Shown here one piece after another: positions 25,236-33,982 of a DNA stretch of 64,000 nucleotides (its first letter is position 1; every line of letters begins with the position of its first letter). Where the stretch lies: contig NZ_CP114871.1 of the NCBI RefSeq assembly GCF_027474405.1, forward strand, positions 3,109,001 through 3,173,000, given 5' to 3'. Source of the DNA: Caulobacter sp. NIBR2454. GTDB taxonomy: Bacteria > Pseudomonadota > Alphaproteobacteria > Caulobacterales > Caulobacteraceae. The notes under the pieces are model-generated. The model worked only from the letters and a program-made list of their open reading frames with translations, did no database searches and was not told the origin of the DNA. Made by a program: the position numbers and the translations under genes.

Positions 25236-26603
25236 ATGCGACTGCTTTCGAAGTCTGGCGCGCGGGGCGGCAAGAACGTCACGCGTATCGAATCTGGTCT
25301 TGAGCGGGACGTCGAAGCCGAGGGCTCGTCCGACCGTCTGGTCGAGGCCACCCAGGCCATCGGGCAGCGCTATGAATCGATCCACGGCGGCCTCGACGGC
25401 ATCGAGCGGGTCCTGGATCACCTGCGCGCCATCGAGCCGCTGCTGGCCGAGGTCCGCAAGCCGGTCACCGAGGAATTCGAAGCCCGCCGGGCTGAACATG
25501 CCGAGCTGCTGAGCCTGCGCACCGCGCATGACGCCGCGCTCGACAACATCGATGATCTGCAGACCCGCGAACGGGACCTGTCGATCCGCGTCGCCAGCGT
25601 CGAATCCACGCTGGGCGAATCCGAAGCCATTCGCCAGAGCCAGGAATCACAGCTCGAGGAGAACGCCCTCGAACTGGACCGCCTGCGCAACCAGCTGCTG
25701 CAAACCGAGCTGCGCGCTGGCTCGCTGGACGCCAATCTGCGCGACGTGTCGGCCCGCGCCGAACACCTCGACCAGGACTGCACCGCCTTGCGCGCCCAGG
25801 CCCAGGAAAGCGAAGTCCGCCGCAACGAGGCCGAGAACGCCCTGGCCCGCGCCACCCAGGACTTCAGCCTGGCCAGCGAGGAAAACGGCGTCCTGAAGAA
25901 GCGCCTCGACTACGCCAACGGAGAGGTGTCGCGCCTGGCCCGAGTCGAAGCCGAGCTGGAGACGCAGATCGCTTCCGAACGCGCCCGCGCCCTGGCCGAC
26001 CAGACCGAAGCCACCCGCAACATCCGCGGCCTGGAAGGCCAGGTCGAAGCCGCCCGCTCCGACGCCGCCGCGCTGCAAGCCCGCTTCGAGACCGCGGTCG
26101 TCCGCGCCGACAAGCTGGAAGAACTCAACACCCAACTGTCGCAACGCCTCGGCGAGATTGGGGCCGCCCACCAGGCCGCCGAACGCCGCGCCAGCGAACT
26201 GCAGGTCGCGGTCGATCGCGCCCTGGAGCGCATCCGCAGCCTGGAAGAAGAAGCCGACGGCCTGCGCCATCGTCACGCCTCGCTCGACACCGCCCGCGCG
26301 GCGGCCATCGAGCGGGCCGACCAACTGGCCAAGACCGTCCAGGCCCAGGAAAAGGCGCTCAAGCGCGGCGAGGAACGTGCCGCTCAACTGCGCGCCCGCT
26401 TCGAGACCCTGCAGGCAGCCCAGGATCAGGCCGCCCGCGAACACGCCGAACGCGCCAGCGAAATGCAGAGCGAACTGGAGCGCATCCGCGCCGAAGCCGC
26501 CGTCAACAGCGGCGCCCTGGAATCGGCCCGCCGCGACCGCGCCCGCCTGCAGATGGCTCTGCTCGGAGGCGGCGATCAGGACGACGATCGCGCGGCTGGC
26601 TAA
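25236..26603 (+). CDS. creS: Crescentin, intermediate-filament-like curvature protein
   Basis: A 455-residue, almost wholly coiled-coil protein that I recognise as crescentin. From memory of C. crescentus CreS it shares the start MRLLSK, the segment LVEATQAIGQRYESIHGGLDG-type stretch, the proline-containing hinge IEPLLAEVRKPVTEEFEARRAEHAELL (near 62-88), and the end ARRDRARLQMALLG. Crescentin polymerises along the inner cell curve, contacts MreB and the membrane through its N-terminus, and slows wall growth there to give a crescent cell. Length is close to the 457 of C. crescentus. The ATG at 25236 follows a G-rich Shine-Dalgarno; a longer start at 25206 would spoil the conserved N-terminus. 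A strong terminator follows, so the gene is an independent unit. Confidence 0.93.
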   Translation: MRLLSKSGARGGKNVTRIESGLERDVEAEGSSDRLVEATQAIGQRYESIHGGLDGIERVLDHLRAIEPLLAEVRKPVTEEFEARRAEHAELLSLRTAHDAALDNIDDLQTRERDLSIRVASVESTLGESEAIRQSQESQLEENALELDRLRNQLLQTELRAGSLDANLRDVSARAEHLDQDCTALRAQAQESEVRRNEAENALARATQDFSLASEENGVLKKRLDYANGEVSRLARVEAELETQIASERARALADQTEATRNIRGLEGQVEAARSDAAALQARFETAVVRADKLEELNTQLSQRLGEIGAAHQAAERRASELQVAVDRALERIRSLEEEADGLRHRHASLDTARAAAIERADQLAKTVQAQEKALKRGEERAAQLRARFETLQAAQDQAAREHAERASEMQSELERIRAEAAVNSGALESARRDRARLQMALLGGGDQDDDRAAG

Positions 26604-26627
26604 GCCCCGCTTTCAAGCTGAATGCAG

Positions 26628-26665
26628 AACGGCCCGAGGGAGACCTCGGGCCGTTTTCTTTTGTT
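26628..26665 (+). terminator. Rho-independent terminator of creS
   Basis: Perfect 12-base stem AACGGCCCGAGG / CCTCGGGCCGTT with a GAGA loop, then TTCTTTTG. A textbook intrinsic terminator 25 bases past the creS stop; it also separates creS from the convergent murI. Confidence 0.92.
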
Positions 26666-26709
26666 TCTCTTGCCCCGTAGCGCAGCGTACGGGGGAGGAG
26701 AAGAGCAGG

Positions 26710-27561
26710 CTAAGCCGCCTCGAAACTCACTGGGCCGCCCCAGAAGGTTTCGACCAGGCCGTTCTGCGGACCGGGCTTGCCGGTGGTGAGGAAGCGACGG
26801 CCGCCGCCGGTTCCGGGGTCGAGTTCGGGGTGGCGGGCCAGGTAGCGTTCCAGCGCGTCGGCGGTGGCGCCCGGCTGGTGGATCAGCGGCGTGCCCGGCG
26901 GCAATGCGGCGCGGAACAGGTCGGCGACGATCTCGTAGTGGGTGCAGCCCAGGATGGCGCGGTCGGGCGCACGGCCGATGCGGCGCGTCAGGCTGGCCAC
27001 CCGCTCGTCGATCTCCTTGGCCAGCTCCACCACGCCGGCGTTGCCCTCGATGAGGGGCACCAGATTGGGGCAGGCCTCGGAAAAGACCGCTACGTCCTGC
27101 CGGCGCTTGTCGATCTCGATCTCATAGACACGGCTGTTGGTGGTGCCCTGGGTCGAGAAGACGCCGAGGATGTCGAGCTTTTCGATCTTTTCGCCGCGGC
27201 GCTCGGCCTCGTGCTCCCAGGGCATGCCGGTGGCCGCCTCGATGGTGGGCACAATGATGCCGAGGATGTTGAGGGGCTTGCCCTTGGCCTTGCGATAGTC
27301 AGGCAGCCAGGTCTGCTGCAGGCGGCGCAGGGCGATGGCGCTGGCGGTGTTGCAGGCCAGGACGATCAGGTCGGCGCCGGCGTCGAACAGGCGCTCGCAC
27401 CCCGCGCGGGTCAGGTCGACGATCTCCTCGCCCCCGCGACCGCCATAGGGGGCGTTGGCCTGGTCGGCCAGATAGATGAAGTCAGCGGCGGGAAGCCGCT
27501 CCACGAGGGCGCGGTGGACGCTGAGGCCCCCTACGCCGGAATCGAACACGCCGATGGACAT
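26710..27561 (-). CDS. murI: Glutamate racemase
   Basis: Cytoplasmic racemase (283 residues) making D-glutamate for peptidoglycan. Both catalytic cysteines are seen: LACNTASAIAL near residue 69 and ILGCTHYEIV near 203; the substrate loop GVFDSGVGGLSVHRAL is at residues 4-19 and NAPYGGRG near 36-43. The family's length is slightly exceeded by an insertion around PWEHEAERRGEKIEK (near 115-130). It converges on creS, giving two cell-shape/cell-wall genes side by side; whether that matters functionally is unknown. Confidence 0.95.
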   Translation of the reverse strand: MSIGVFDSGVGGLSVHRALVERLPAADFIYLADQANAPYGGRGGEEIVDLTRAGCERLFDAGADLIVLACNTASAIALRRLQQTWLPDYRKAKGKPLNILGIIVPTIEAATGMPWEHEAERRGEKIEKLDILGVFSTQGTTNSRVYEIEIDKRRQDVAVFSEACPNLVPLIEGNAGVVELAKEIDERVASLTRRIGRAPDRAILGCTHYEIVADLFRAALPPGTPLIHQPGATADALERYLARHPELDPGTGGGRRFLTTGKPGPQNGLVETFWGGPVSFEAA

Positions 27562-27623
27562 GGCATGGATTTAGACCCGCCCCGGCGCCTCGTCCATGCG
27601 CGGTTTAGGCCGACGGCATTTAC

Positions 27624-27639
27624 ATTACAGCGGCGTAAT
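27624..27639. promoter_or_regulatory. Palindrome ATTAC-N6-GTAAT upstream of M3 peptidase
   Basis: A 5-base inverted repeat with a 6-base spacer in the divergent region between murI and the M3 peptidase gene. It has the look of a small dimeric regulator site, but there is no linked regulator gene. Confidence 0.25.
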
Positions 27640-27674
27640 ATGACTCCTGCCCCAGCGGGTCTAAGGTCCGGGCA

Positions 27675-29819
27675 ATGAAAATCGGAGAACCGACCTTGAA
27701 GCGTCGCACCTTCCTCGCCGCCAGCGCCGCCACCGGCATGGCGGTCGCCCTGGCCCCCACCCTGTCGCTGGCCCAGACCAACCCGCTGACCCAACCCTGG
27801 ACCGGCCCCTATGGCGGGGTTCCCGCCTTCGACAAGGCCAAGGTTTCGGACGTGAAGACGGCCCTCGAGATCGGCATGGCCGAGAACCTCAAGGAGATCG
27901 ACGCGATCACGGCCAACACCGCCGCGCCGACCTTCGAGAACACCATCGTTCCGCTGGAGGACGCCGGCCGCACCCTGAGCGACGTCTTCACCTACTGGGG
28001 CATCTGGGGCGGCAATATGAGCACGCCCGAATTCCGGGCCGTGCAGCAGGAAATGAGCCCGGTGCTGGCCGGCTTCAACGACAAGATCAACCAGAACGTG
28101 GCGCTCTTCAAACGCGTCGAGGCCGTCTACAACTCGCCGGACAAGGCCAAGCTGACGCCTGAGCAGCAGCGGGTGACCTGGCTTTACTACACCAACTTCG
28201 TGCGCTCCGGCGCCAAGCTGGACATGGCGTCCAAGGCCCGCATCGGCGAGATCAACAAGCGCCTGGCGACCCTGTTCTCGACCTTCAGCAACAACCTGCT
28301 GGCCGATGAAGAGACCTATATAGAGCTGACCCAGGCCGACCTCGCCGGACTGCCCGACAGCCTGAAGGACGGGGCCGCCGCCTCGGCCAAGGATCGCGGC
28401 CTTGAAGGCAAGTGGGTGATCGTCAACACCCGCTCCAGCGTCGATCCGTATCTGACCAACGCCACCAACCGCGCCACGCGCGAGAAGGTGTGGCGCGCGT
28501 TCGTCAACCGCGGCGACAACGGCGACGCGCACGACAACAACAAGATCATCACCGAGATCCTCAAGCTGCGCGTCGAGCGCGCCAAGCTGCTGGGCTACAA
28601 GACCCACGCCCACTGGCGTCTTGAGAACAGCATGGCCAAGACCCCCGAGGCGGCCATGGAGCTGATGGAGGCGGTGTGGAAGCCGGCCATCGCCCAGGTG
28701 GCCATCGACGTGGCCGCCATGCAGCAGATCGTCGATGCGGAAAAGGGCGGCTTCAAGATCGCGCCCTGGGACTATCGCTTCTACGAAGAGAAGGTCCGCA
28801 AGGCCAAGTACGACCTCGATATGAACGAGGTTAAGCCGTACATGCAGATGGAGAAGCTGCGCGAGGGCATGTTCTGGGCCGCGGGCGAGCTCTATGGCTT
28901 TGAGTTCAAGCAGATCACCAATGTGCCGGTCTATCATCCCGACGTCCGCGTCTGGGAGGTGAACCGCGGCGGCAAGCTGGTGGGCCTGTGGTACTTCGAC
29001 CCCTACGCCCGTCAGGGCAAGCGGTCGGGCGCCTGGATGAACGCCTATCGCGGCCAGGAGCGGTTCAAGAGCGACATCAAGACGATCGTCTCCAACAACT
29101 CCAACTTCATCAAGGGCGCCCCCGGCGAGCCGGTGCTGATTTCGTGGGACGACGCCACCACCATGTTCCACGAGTTCGGCCACGCCCTTCACGGGCTGAA
29201 CTCCGACGTGACCTATCCCAGCGTGGCGGGCACGGCGGTGGCGCGCGACTATGTGGAGTTCCCCAGCCAGCTGAACGAGCACTGGCTGCCCACGCCCGAA
29301 GTGCTCAACAAGTTCGCCGTCCACTACAAGACCGGCGAGCCGATCCCGCAGGCCCTGGTCGACAAGATCAAGGCCGCCGACAAGTTCGGCCAGGGCTTTG
29401 GCACCACCGAATATCTCGCCAGCGCCCTGATCGACATGAAGCTGCACCTGGCCGGCGACGTGACCATCGATCCGGACGCCTTCGAGCGCGAGGAACTGGC
29501 CAAGCTGAACATGCCCAGCGAACTGGTCATGCGTCACCGCACCCCGCAGTTTGGGCACATCTTCTCGTCCGACGGCTATTCGGCCGGCTACTACAGCTAT
29601 CTGTGGGCCGACACGATCACCGCCGACGTGGGCGAGGCGTTCCAAGAAGCGCCGGGCGGCTACTACGACAAGGCCGTGGCCAAGAAGCTGCACGACGACA
29701 TCATGTCCAAGGGCAACTCCATCGACCCGGCGCAGCAGTTCCGCAACTTCCGCGGACGCGATCCGAAGATCGGCGCCCTGATGCGCGACAGGGGCTTCCC
29801 GGTTCCGCCGGGCGCCTGA
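27675..29819 (+). CDS. Exported M3-family zinc metallopeptidase (Dcp-like)
   Basis: A 714-residue thimet/Dcp-type oligopeptidase. The N-terminus has a twin-arginine signal (KRRTFLAASAATGMAVALAPTLSLAQ), so it is exported folded. The zinc site HEFGHALHGL is near residue 497, with the third ligand glutamate about 28 residues further (DYVEFPSQLNEHWL). ELVMRHRTPQFGHIFSSDGYSAGYYSYLWAD near 616-646 is the conserved substrate-binding region. Start: ATG 27675 with AAGG 8 bases before it; a TTG at 27696 with GGAG 8 bases before it would give the shorter MKRRTFLAAS. It likely degrades periplasmic oligopeptides. Confidence 0.92.
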   Translation: MKIGEPTLKRRTFLAASAATGMAVALAPTLSLAQTNPLTQPWTGPYGGVPAFDKAKVSDVKTALEIGMAENLKEIDAITANTAAPTFENTIVPLEDAGRTLSDVFTYWGIWGGNMSTPEFRAVQQEMSPVLAGFNDKINQNVALFKRVEAVYNSPDKAKLTPEQQRVTWLYYTNFVRSGAKLDMASKARIGEINKRLATLFSTFSNNLLADEETYIELTQADLAGLPDSLKDGAAASAKDRGLEGKWVIVNTRSSVDPYLTNATNRATREKVWRAFVNRGDNGDAHDNNKIITEILKLRVERAKLLGYKTHAHWRLENSMAKTPEAAMELMEAVWKPAIAQVAIDVAAMQQIVDAEKGGFKIAPWDYRFYEEKVRKAKYDLDMNEVKPYMQMEKLREGMFWAAGELYGFEFKQITNVPVYHPDVRVWEVNRGGKLVGLWYFDPYARQGKRSGAWMNAYRGQERFKSDIKTIVSNNSNFIKGAPGEPVLISWDDATTMFHEFGHALHGLNSDVTYPSVAGTAVARDYVEFPSQLNEHWLPTPEVLNKFAVHYKTGEPIPQALVDKIKAADKFGQGFGTTEYLASALIDMKLHLAGDVTIDPDAFEREELAKLNMPSELVMRHRTPQFGHIFSSDGYSAGYYSYLWADTITADVGEAFQEAPGGYYDKAVAKKLHDDIMSKGNSIDPAQQFRNFRGRDPKIGALMRDRGFPVPPGA

Positions 29820-29843
29820 TCCAACGGGGCTGAACAAAAATGG

Positions 29844-29870
29844 CGGCCGCGTCCCATCCGGGCGCGGCCG
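29844..29870 (+). terminator. Stem-loop after M3 peptidase
   Basis: CGGCCGCG / CGCGGCCG inverted repeat with an 11-base loop, preceded by AAAAA and followed by TCTTG. Probable terminator, not a perfect T-run. Confidence 0.55.
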
Positions 29871-29919
29871 TCTTGCGTATCTGAAGCGTGTCGGGGAACA
29901 CGCAACAGGAACGCACCTC

Positions 29920-30495
29920 ATGAAACTTGATCTTCGCGCCGCAACGGCCGCTCTGGCCCTGACCGCGCTGTCCGCAGTCGCACTACCCGCATCGGCCCAG
30001 ATGAACCACGGCGATCACAAGATGGTCGGCGGGGCCGCCATGTATCCCAACAAGACGATCGTCGAGAACGCTTCGGCCGCCAGCAATCTCACCACCCTGG
30101 TCGCCGCGGTGAAGGCGGCGGGCCTGGTGGACACCCTTTCGGGGACCGGCCCGTTCACGGTCTTCGCGCCGACCAACGCCGCCTTCGGCAAGTTGCCCGC
30201 CGGAACGGTCGACACCCTGGTCAAGCCCGAGAACAAGGCCACCCTGACCAAGATCCTCACCTACCACGTGGTGGCCGGGCGCATGACGGCGGCCGACATC
30301 GCGGCCAAGGCCCAGGCGAGCGGCGGCACGGCCACCTTGACCACTGTCCAGGGCCAAACCCTGACGGTGGGCAAGTCCGGCATGGGCTGGGCGGTGACCG
30401 ACGCCAAGGGCGGCAAGGCGATGATCTCCACCGCCGACGTCATGCAATCCAACGGCGTGGTTCACGTCGTCGACTCGGTTCTGATGCCGCAGTAG
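29920..30495 (+). CDS. Secreted fasciclin (FAS1) domain protein
   Basis: A 191-residue protein with a Sec signal peptide (cleavage likely after ASAQ, near residue 27) and one FAS1 domain: [35 protein letters not shown] (near 55-90), the ILTYHVVAGRMTAADI H-box, and NGVVHVVDSVLMP at the end. FAS1 proteins mediate adhesion or stress-associated surface interactions. A short methionine/histidine run (MNHGDHKM) just after the signal could bind metal; that is speculation. Confidence 0.9.
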   Translation: MKLDLRAATAALALTALSAVALPASAQMNHGDHKMVGGAAMYPNKTIVENASAASNLTTLVAAVKAAGLVDTLSGTGPFTVFAPTNAAFGKLPAGTVDTLVKPENKATLTKILTYHVVAGRMTAADIAAKAQASGGTATLTTVQGQTLTVGKSGMGWAVTDAKGGKAMISTADVMQSNGVVHVVDSVLMPQ

Positions 30496-30504
30496 GCGTC
30501 AGAC

Positions 30505-30547
30505 GGCGAGCCGCCCTACCACCCCGCCCCCACGAGGGCGGCTCGCC
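30505..30547. terminator. Bidirectional terminator-like stem-loop
   Basis: Perfect 13-base inverted repeat GGCGAGCCGCCCT / AGGGCGGCTCGCC with a 17-base loop between the convergent FAS1 gene and the small membrane gene. It could end transcripts from both sides. Confidence 0.6.
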
Positions 30548-30564
30548 ACTTCCCTGTCGGAGCG

Positions 30565-30981
30565 TCAGGCCGTTGCGACGGCCGGTGTCTTCCAGGCCCG
30601 GACGAGCGCGGTGAACACCGCGCCGGCGAAGAAGAAGAAGCCTAGGACCACGCTGGACGGGCCGACCGCGTAGAGGCCCAGCATCAGCTGCTTGGGCGCG
30701 GGTGTTCCTGACAGGTACAGATAGAGCACCAGAGTCATGCAGATGACGCCGATGTTGGTGAAGACGTAGTTGGTCGCGGCCAGCCAGTTGGGCGTGCGGC
30801 GGCCGAGCGTCGCATAGAACAGGCCCATCAGCCCCTGGCTCACCCAGCCGATCAGGTTCAGGTGGGCGTGGGCGCTGTAGGTGGCGTGGTTTTGCGACAG
30901 GCTCATGGCCATGCCCCACAGCACCCCGATCAGGATGTAGACGGTCGCTGTGGCGAAGAAGACGTGCGGCCAGCGGGTCAT
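30565..30981 (-). CDS. Small haem-copper oxidase subunit I-like membrane protein
   Basis: A 138-residue protein with four hydrophobic helices. The stretch HATYSAHAHLNLIGWVSQGLMGLFYATLGRRTPNW (near residue 32-66) resembles a histidine-bearing helix of the cytochrome oxidase/NO reductase subunit I superfamily, especially cbb3-like CcoN. It is far shorter than a catalytic subunit (about twelve helices), so it cannot be a full oxidase. It may be a haem-binding or assembly protein. Its ATG overlaps the GST stop by 4 bases (ATGA), implying coupled translation. Function unknown. Confidence 0.65.
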   Translation of the reverse strand: MTRWPHVFFATATVYILIGVLWGMAMSLSQNHATYSAHAHLNLIGWVSQGLMGLFYATLGRRTPNWLAATNYVFTNIGVICMTLVLYLYLSGTPAPKQLMLGLYAVGPSSVVLGFFFFAGAVFTALVRAWKTPAVATA

Positions 30982-31649
30982 GCAGCGGCTCCCTGGGTTT
31001 GGCGAGCGCGCTCGGCCAGCCAGGCGTAGAAGGGGGCGTAGGCGGGAGCAAAGCCCGGGCGCTCGCGCATGCGCCGCATCCAGGCGGCGACATTGGGCCA
31101 GGGCGACAGGTCAAAACCGCCGGCCTCGCCAAAGCTGACGAAGGTCGCGCCCAGATAATCGGCGATGGTGATGTCGTCGCCGCAGACGAAGTCCCGGTCC
31201 CCGATCATGGCGTCGTTGAGCACGGCCATCCAGCGGGCGGCGCGGGTGCGGCCATAGGTGACCAGGGCCTGGACGCCCGAGGCGTCGATCCCCTCGGGCG
31301 GCATGACGGCCATATAGACGCCGAAGACGCACAGATCCTTGTGCAGATTGGTGGAGAACCAATCCAGAGCCTCGTTCACCCGGGCGCGGGCCTGCAGCTC
31401 GATCGGATAGGCCGGCGAGGCGACGCGGTCGGCCAGATATTTCAGGATCGCCGAGCTTTCGCCGAGGCTGAAATTCCCATCGACCAGATAGGGCACGATG
31501 CCATTCGGATTGACCCGCAGATAGGCCGGATCCTGGGCGCCGCCGCTCATCATGTCGACCGGGACCAGTTCGAGCTCGATCCCGTTTTCGGCGGCGAACT
31601 GAAGGACCGGCCGCGAGGTGGTCGAGATTGGATCGCTATAGAGTTTCAT
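30978..31649 (-). CDS. Glutathione S-transferase family protein
   Basis: A 223-residue cytosolic GST. The thioredoxin-like N-terminal domain has YSDPISTTSRPVLQFAAENGIE with the likely catalytic serine/threonine near residue 9-11, the cis-proline in NPNGIVPYLVDG near 48-58, and LGESSAILKYLAD near 63-75. The helical C-terminal domain has the N-capping DDITIADYLGATFVSF near 157-172. Substrate unknown. It is the first gene of a two-gene unit with the small membrane protein and is divergent from a LysR regulator that may control it. Confidence 0.9.
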   Translation of the reverse strand: MKLYSDPISTTSRPVLQFAAENGIELELVPVDMMSGGAQDPAYLRVNPNGIVPYLVDGNFSLGESSAILKYLADRVASPAYPIELQARARVNEALDWFSTNLHKDLCVFGVYMAVMPPEGIDASGVQALVTYGRTRAARWMAVLNDAMIGDRDFVCGDDITIADYLGATFVSFGEAGGFDLSPWPNVAAWMRRMRERPGFAPAYAPFYAWLAERARQTQGAAA

Positions 31650-31697
31650 GATGTGCCCCTGACAGGCGGGGCGAAATAACGAGGTCCGTGGAACGCC

Positions 31698-31714
31698 GCA
31701 ATGTCGGCTGTTGC
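31698..31714. promoter_or_regulatory. Possible LysR site GCAA-N9-TTGC
   Basis: A small inverted repeat in the 98-base region between the divergent GST and LysR genes, with spacing compatible with LysR-type T-N11-A sites. Short arms, so chance is possible. Confidence 0.3.
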
Positions 31715-31747
31715 AAGGCTGTTATGCGTTTGTGCAGAATACGACCC

Positions 31748-32662
31748 ATGGACTGGAACGACCTGCGCGTCTTTCTGGCCGTGGCGCGGCAGGGCAGCGC
31801 GCTGGGGGCGGCCGTTGAACTTGCGGTGAACCAGACGACGGTTGGCCGTCGGCTGGATGCGCTGGAGCGCGCCCTAGGCCTGAAGCTGATCGAGCGCAGC
31901 CAGTCCGGCAGCCGCCTGACCGCGGCGGGCGAAAAGCTGCTGCCCAAGGCCGAGAAGATCGAAGCGGAGTTCGCGGCGCTGTCACAGCAGGTCAGCGCCT
32001 TCCAGCGCGACCTGTCGGGGACCTTGCGGCTTACGCTGTCGGACCTGTCGGCCAACATGCTGATGCCGGCCCTGGCGGAGTTCCGGGCGCTCTATCCGGA
32101 GATCACCGTCGAGCTGATCATCACTGACCGCTTCCTGGACATCGCGGCGGGCGAGGCGGACATCGCCATGCGCGGAACCGACAGACTGGAGGATTCCGAT
32201 CTGGTGGCGCGCAAGCTGGCGCAGTTCGAATTCGCCATCTGCTGCAGCCGCGCCTATGCCGCGCGGCACGGCGTTCCTACGGCGCCGGAAGACCTGAAGG
32301 ACCACATCCTGGTCGGTGGCGAGCAGGAGGTGGCGAACCTGCCGATCGTCAAATGGATGTTCGAACAGGCGCCGGACGCGGAGGTGCGCTGCCGCTCCAA
32401 CAGCCTGGGCAACATGATCATGGCGGTGCGCAACGGCCTGGGCGTGGGGCCGGCCCCGCTGCTGATGATGCTCGAGCATCCGGAGCTGGTGCTGTGCATG
32501 ACCCCCGAACCGCCGATGATGGGCGGCAGCTGGCTGGTCACGCGTCAGGACGTGAAGAACACGCCCCGGGTGCGCGCCTTCATCGACTTCTTCGTCCCCT
32601 ATTTCGAGGGGGAGATGCGCAAGGCGACCGAGGCCTATGAGGCCAGCCAGCGTTCGGCCTAG
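31748..32662 (+). CDS. LysR-family transcriptional regulator
   Basis: A 304-residue LTTR. The N-terminal winged helix is MDWNDLRVFLAVARQGSALGAAVELAVNQTTVGRRLDALERALGLKLIERSQSGSRLTAAGE (residues 1-62); the effector domain follows, beginning SGTLRLTLSD. ATG at 31748 fits family N-termini; the upstream in-frame start at 31688 would add unrelated sequence. Divergent from the GST pair, the usual arrangement for an LTTR and its target. Its 3' end overlaps the convergent thiolase by 4 bases. Confidence 0.92.
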   Translation: MDWNDLRVFLAVARQGSALGAAVELAVNQTTVGRRLDALERALGLKLIERSQSGSRLTAAGEKLLPKAEKIEAEFAALSQQVSAFQRDLSGTLRLTLSDLSANMLMPALAEFRALYPEITVELIITDRFLDIAAGEADIAMRGTDRLEDSDLVARKLAQFEFAICCSRAYAARHGVPTAPEDLKDHILVGGEQEVANLPIVKWMFEQAPDAEVRCRSNSLGNMIMAVRNGLGVGPAPLLMMLEHPELVLCMTPEPPMMGGSWLVTRQDVKNTPRVRAFIDFFVPYFEGEMRKATEAYEASQRSA

Positions 32663-33897
32663 ACCCGCTCGATGATGATGGCCGGCGCCATGCCGCCGGC
32701 GGCGCACATGGTCACCAGGCCGCGCTTTAGATCCCGGCGTTCAAGCTCGTCCAGGATGGTCCCGATCAGGATGGAGCCGGTGGCGCCGATGGGGTGACCC
32801 AGGGCCATGGCGCCGCCGTTCACATTGACCTTGTCACGGTCGAGCTTGAGGTCGCGGATGAACTTTTCCGCCACCACGGCGAAGGCTTCGTTGATCTCCC
32901 AAAGATCGATGTCGTCGGGGGTCAGGCCGGCCTTCTTCAGAGCCTTGAGCGCGGCGGGCACAGGGGCGTTGAGCATCAGGGTCGGGCTGTCGCCGACATT
33001 AGCGGTGGCGATCACGCGGGCTCGGGCCTTCAAGCCGTTGCGGGCGGCGTAGTCAGGCGAGGCCAGCAGCACCGCCGCCGCGCCATCGACCACGCCGGAG
33101 GAGTTGCCCGCGTGGTGGACGTGGCGAATCTTCAGGTCCGGATAGACCTGGTTGATCAGACCGGCATAGGTCGTGCCCGCCTCGTCGAGGGGCACGCCGG
33201 CCATCACCTCAAAAGCCGCTTTCAGTTCGGCCAGACCCTCGCGGGTGGTCTGGGGGCGGGGAAACTCCTCGCGATCCAGGGCGAGCGCGCCGTCCTCGCG
33301 ATAGACGGGGATCAGGGCGCGGTCGAAATGGCCGTTGCGGATGGCGTGATCGGCGCGTTGCTGGCTGAGCAGGGCCAGGTCGTCGAGAGCCTGGCGCTCG
33401 ATCCCTTCCAGCGTGGCGATGGCGTCGGCGCAGACGCCCTGGTGGCTTTGCGGATGACGGGCGCGCAGACGCAGGTTGCCGGCGTCCATCATCGGCGGCG
33501 CGGTCCGGTCGGCGGTGGCGGCGGTGTAGCTCATCATCTCCGTGCCGCCGGCGATGACCAGATCCTCCATGCCCGACATGATCTGGGCGGCGGCCAGGTT
33601 CACCGTGGTGATGCCCGAGCCGCAGAAGCGGTCCAGGGTCACGCCGCTGGCGCGGATGTCGTAGCCGGCGTCGAGGGCGGCCATGCGGCCAAGGTCCCCG
33701 CCCTGCTTGCCGCGCTGGGTGCTAGTCCCCCAGATGATGTCGTCCACCTCGGCGGTGTTCAGACCATTGCGGTCGGCGATCGCCTTGAGGACCGTGGCGG
33801 CCAGGTGCTGGGGATGGAAGTCGGCGAGCGCGCCCTTCCCCACCTTGCCGACGCCGCGCGGCGTGCGGCACGCGTCGATGATCAGAGCTTCAGCCAT
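32659..33897 (-). CDS. Acetyl-CoA acetyltransferase (thiolase)
   Basis: A 412-residue thiolase. Catalytic cysteine in TLDRFCGSGITTVNLAAAQI near residue 92, INEAFAVV near 340, NGGAMALGHPIGATG near 370 and MCAAGGMAPAIIIERV at the end with the second cysteine. Either degradative (beta-oxidation) or biosynthetic (acetoacetyl-CoA) use is possible; no PHB or beta-oxidation partners adjoin it. It is not a recent duplicate of the other thiolase at 18766: the N-termini and motif contexts differ. The stress-type SDR gene lies upstream on the same strand, separated by 85 bases. Confidence 0.92.
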   Translation of the reverse strand: MAEALIIDACRTPRGVGKVGKGALADFHPQHLAATVLKAIADRNGLNTAEVDDIIWGTSTQRGKQGGDLGRMAALDAGYDIRASGVTLDRFCGSGITTVNLAAAQIMSGMEDLVIAGGTEMMSYTAATADRTAPPMMDAGNLRLRARHPQSHQGVCADAIATLEGIERQALDDLALLSQQRADHAIRNGHFDRALIPVYREDGALALDREEFPRPQTTREGLAELKAAFEVMAGVPLDEAGTTYAGLINQVYPDLKIRHVHHAGNSSGVVDGAAAVLLASPDYAARNGLKARARVIATANVGDSPTLMLNAPVPAALKALKKAGLTPDDIDLWEINEAFAVVAEKFIRDLKLDRDKVNVNGGAMALGHPIGATGSILIGTILDELERRDLKRGLVTMCAAGGMAPAIIIERV

Positions 33898-33913
33898 GCG
33901 CTTTCTCCCGGTT

Positions 33914-33930
33914 CGAGGGTTGGCCCCTCG
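33914..33930. terminator. Small stem-loop between SDR and thiolase genes
   Basis: CGAGGG / CCCTCG with a 5-base loop, between the SDR stop and the thiolase start. No T-run on the minus strand, so only a weak candidate. Confidence 0.3.
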
Positions 33931-33982
33931 TTGTCGGAGGTCAGCTTCGGCGGGGTAGCGCTACGTCAGTCCAGAGCCTTTT

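Noticed and set aside
27531..29921. A long minus-strand open frame opposite the M3 peptidase
   Set aside because: No recognisable domains and composition typical of antisense shadows; the plus-strand gene has signal peptide and zinc motif.
18766..33897. The two thiolase genes as a recent duplication
   Set aside because: The proteins differ in N-terminus, in length and in the residues around each catalytic motif; they belong to different thiolase groups.
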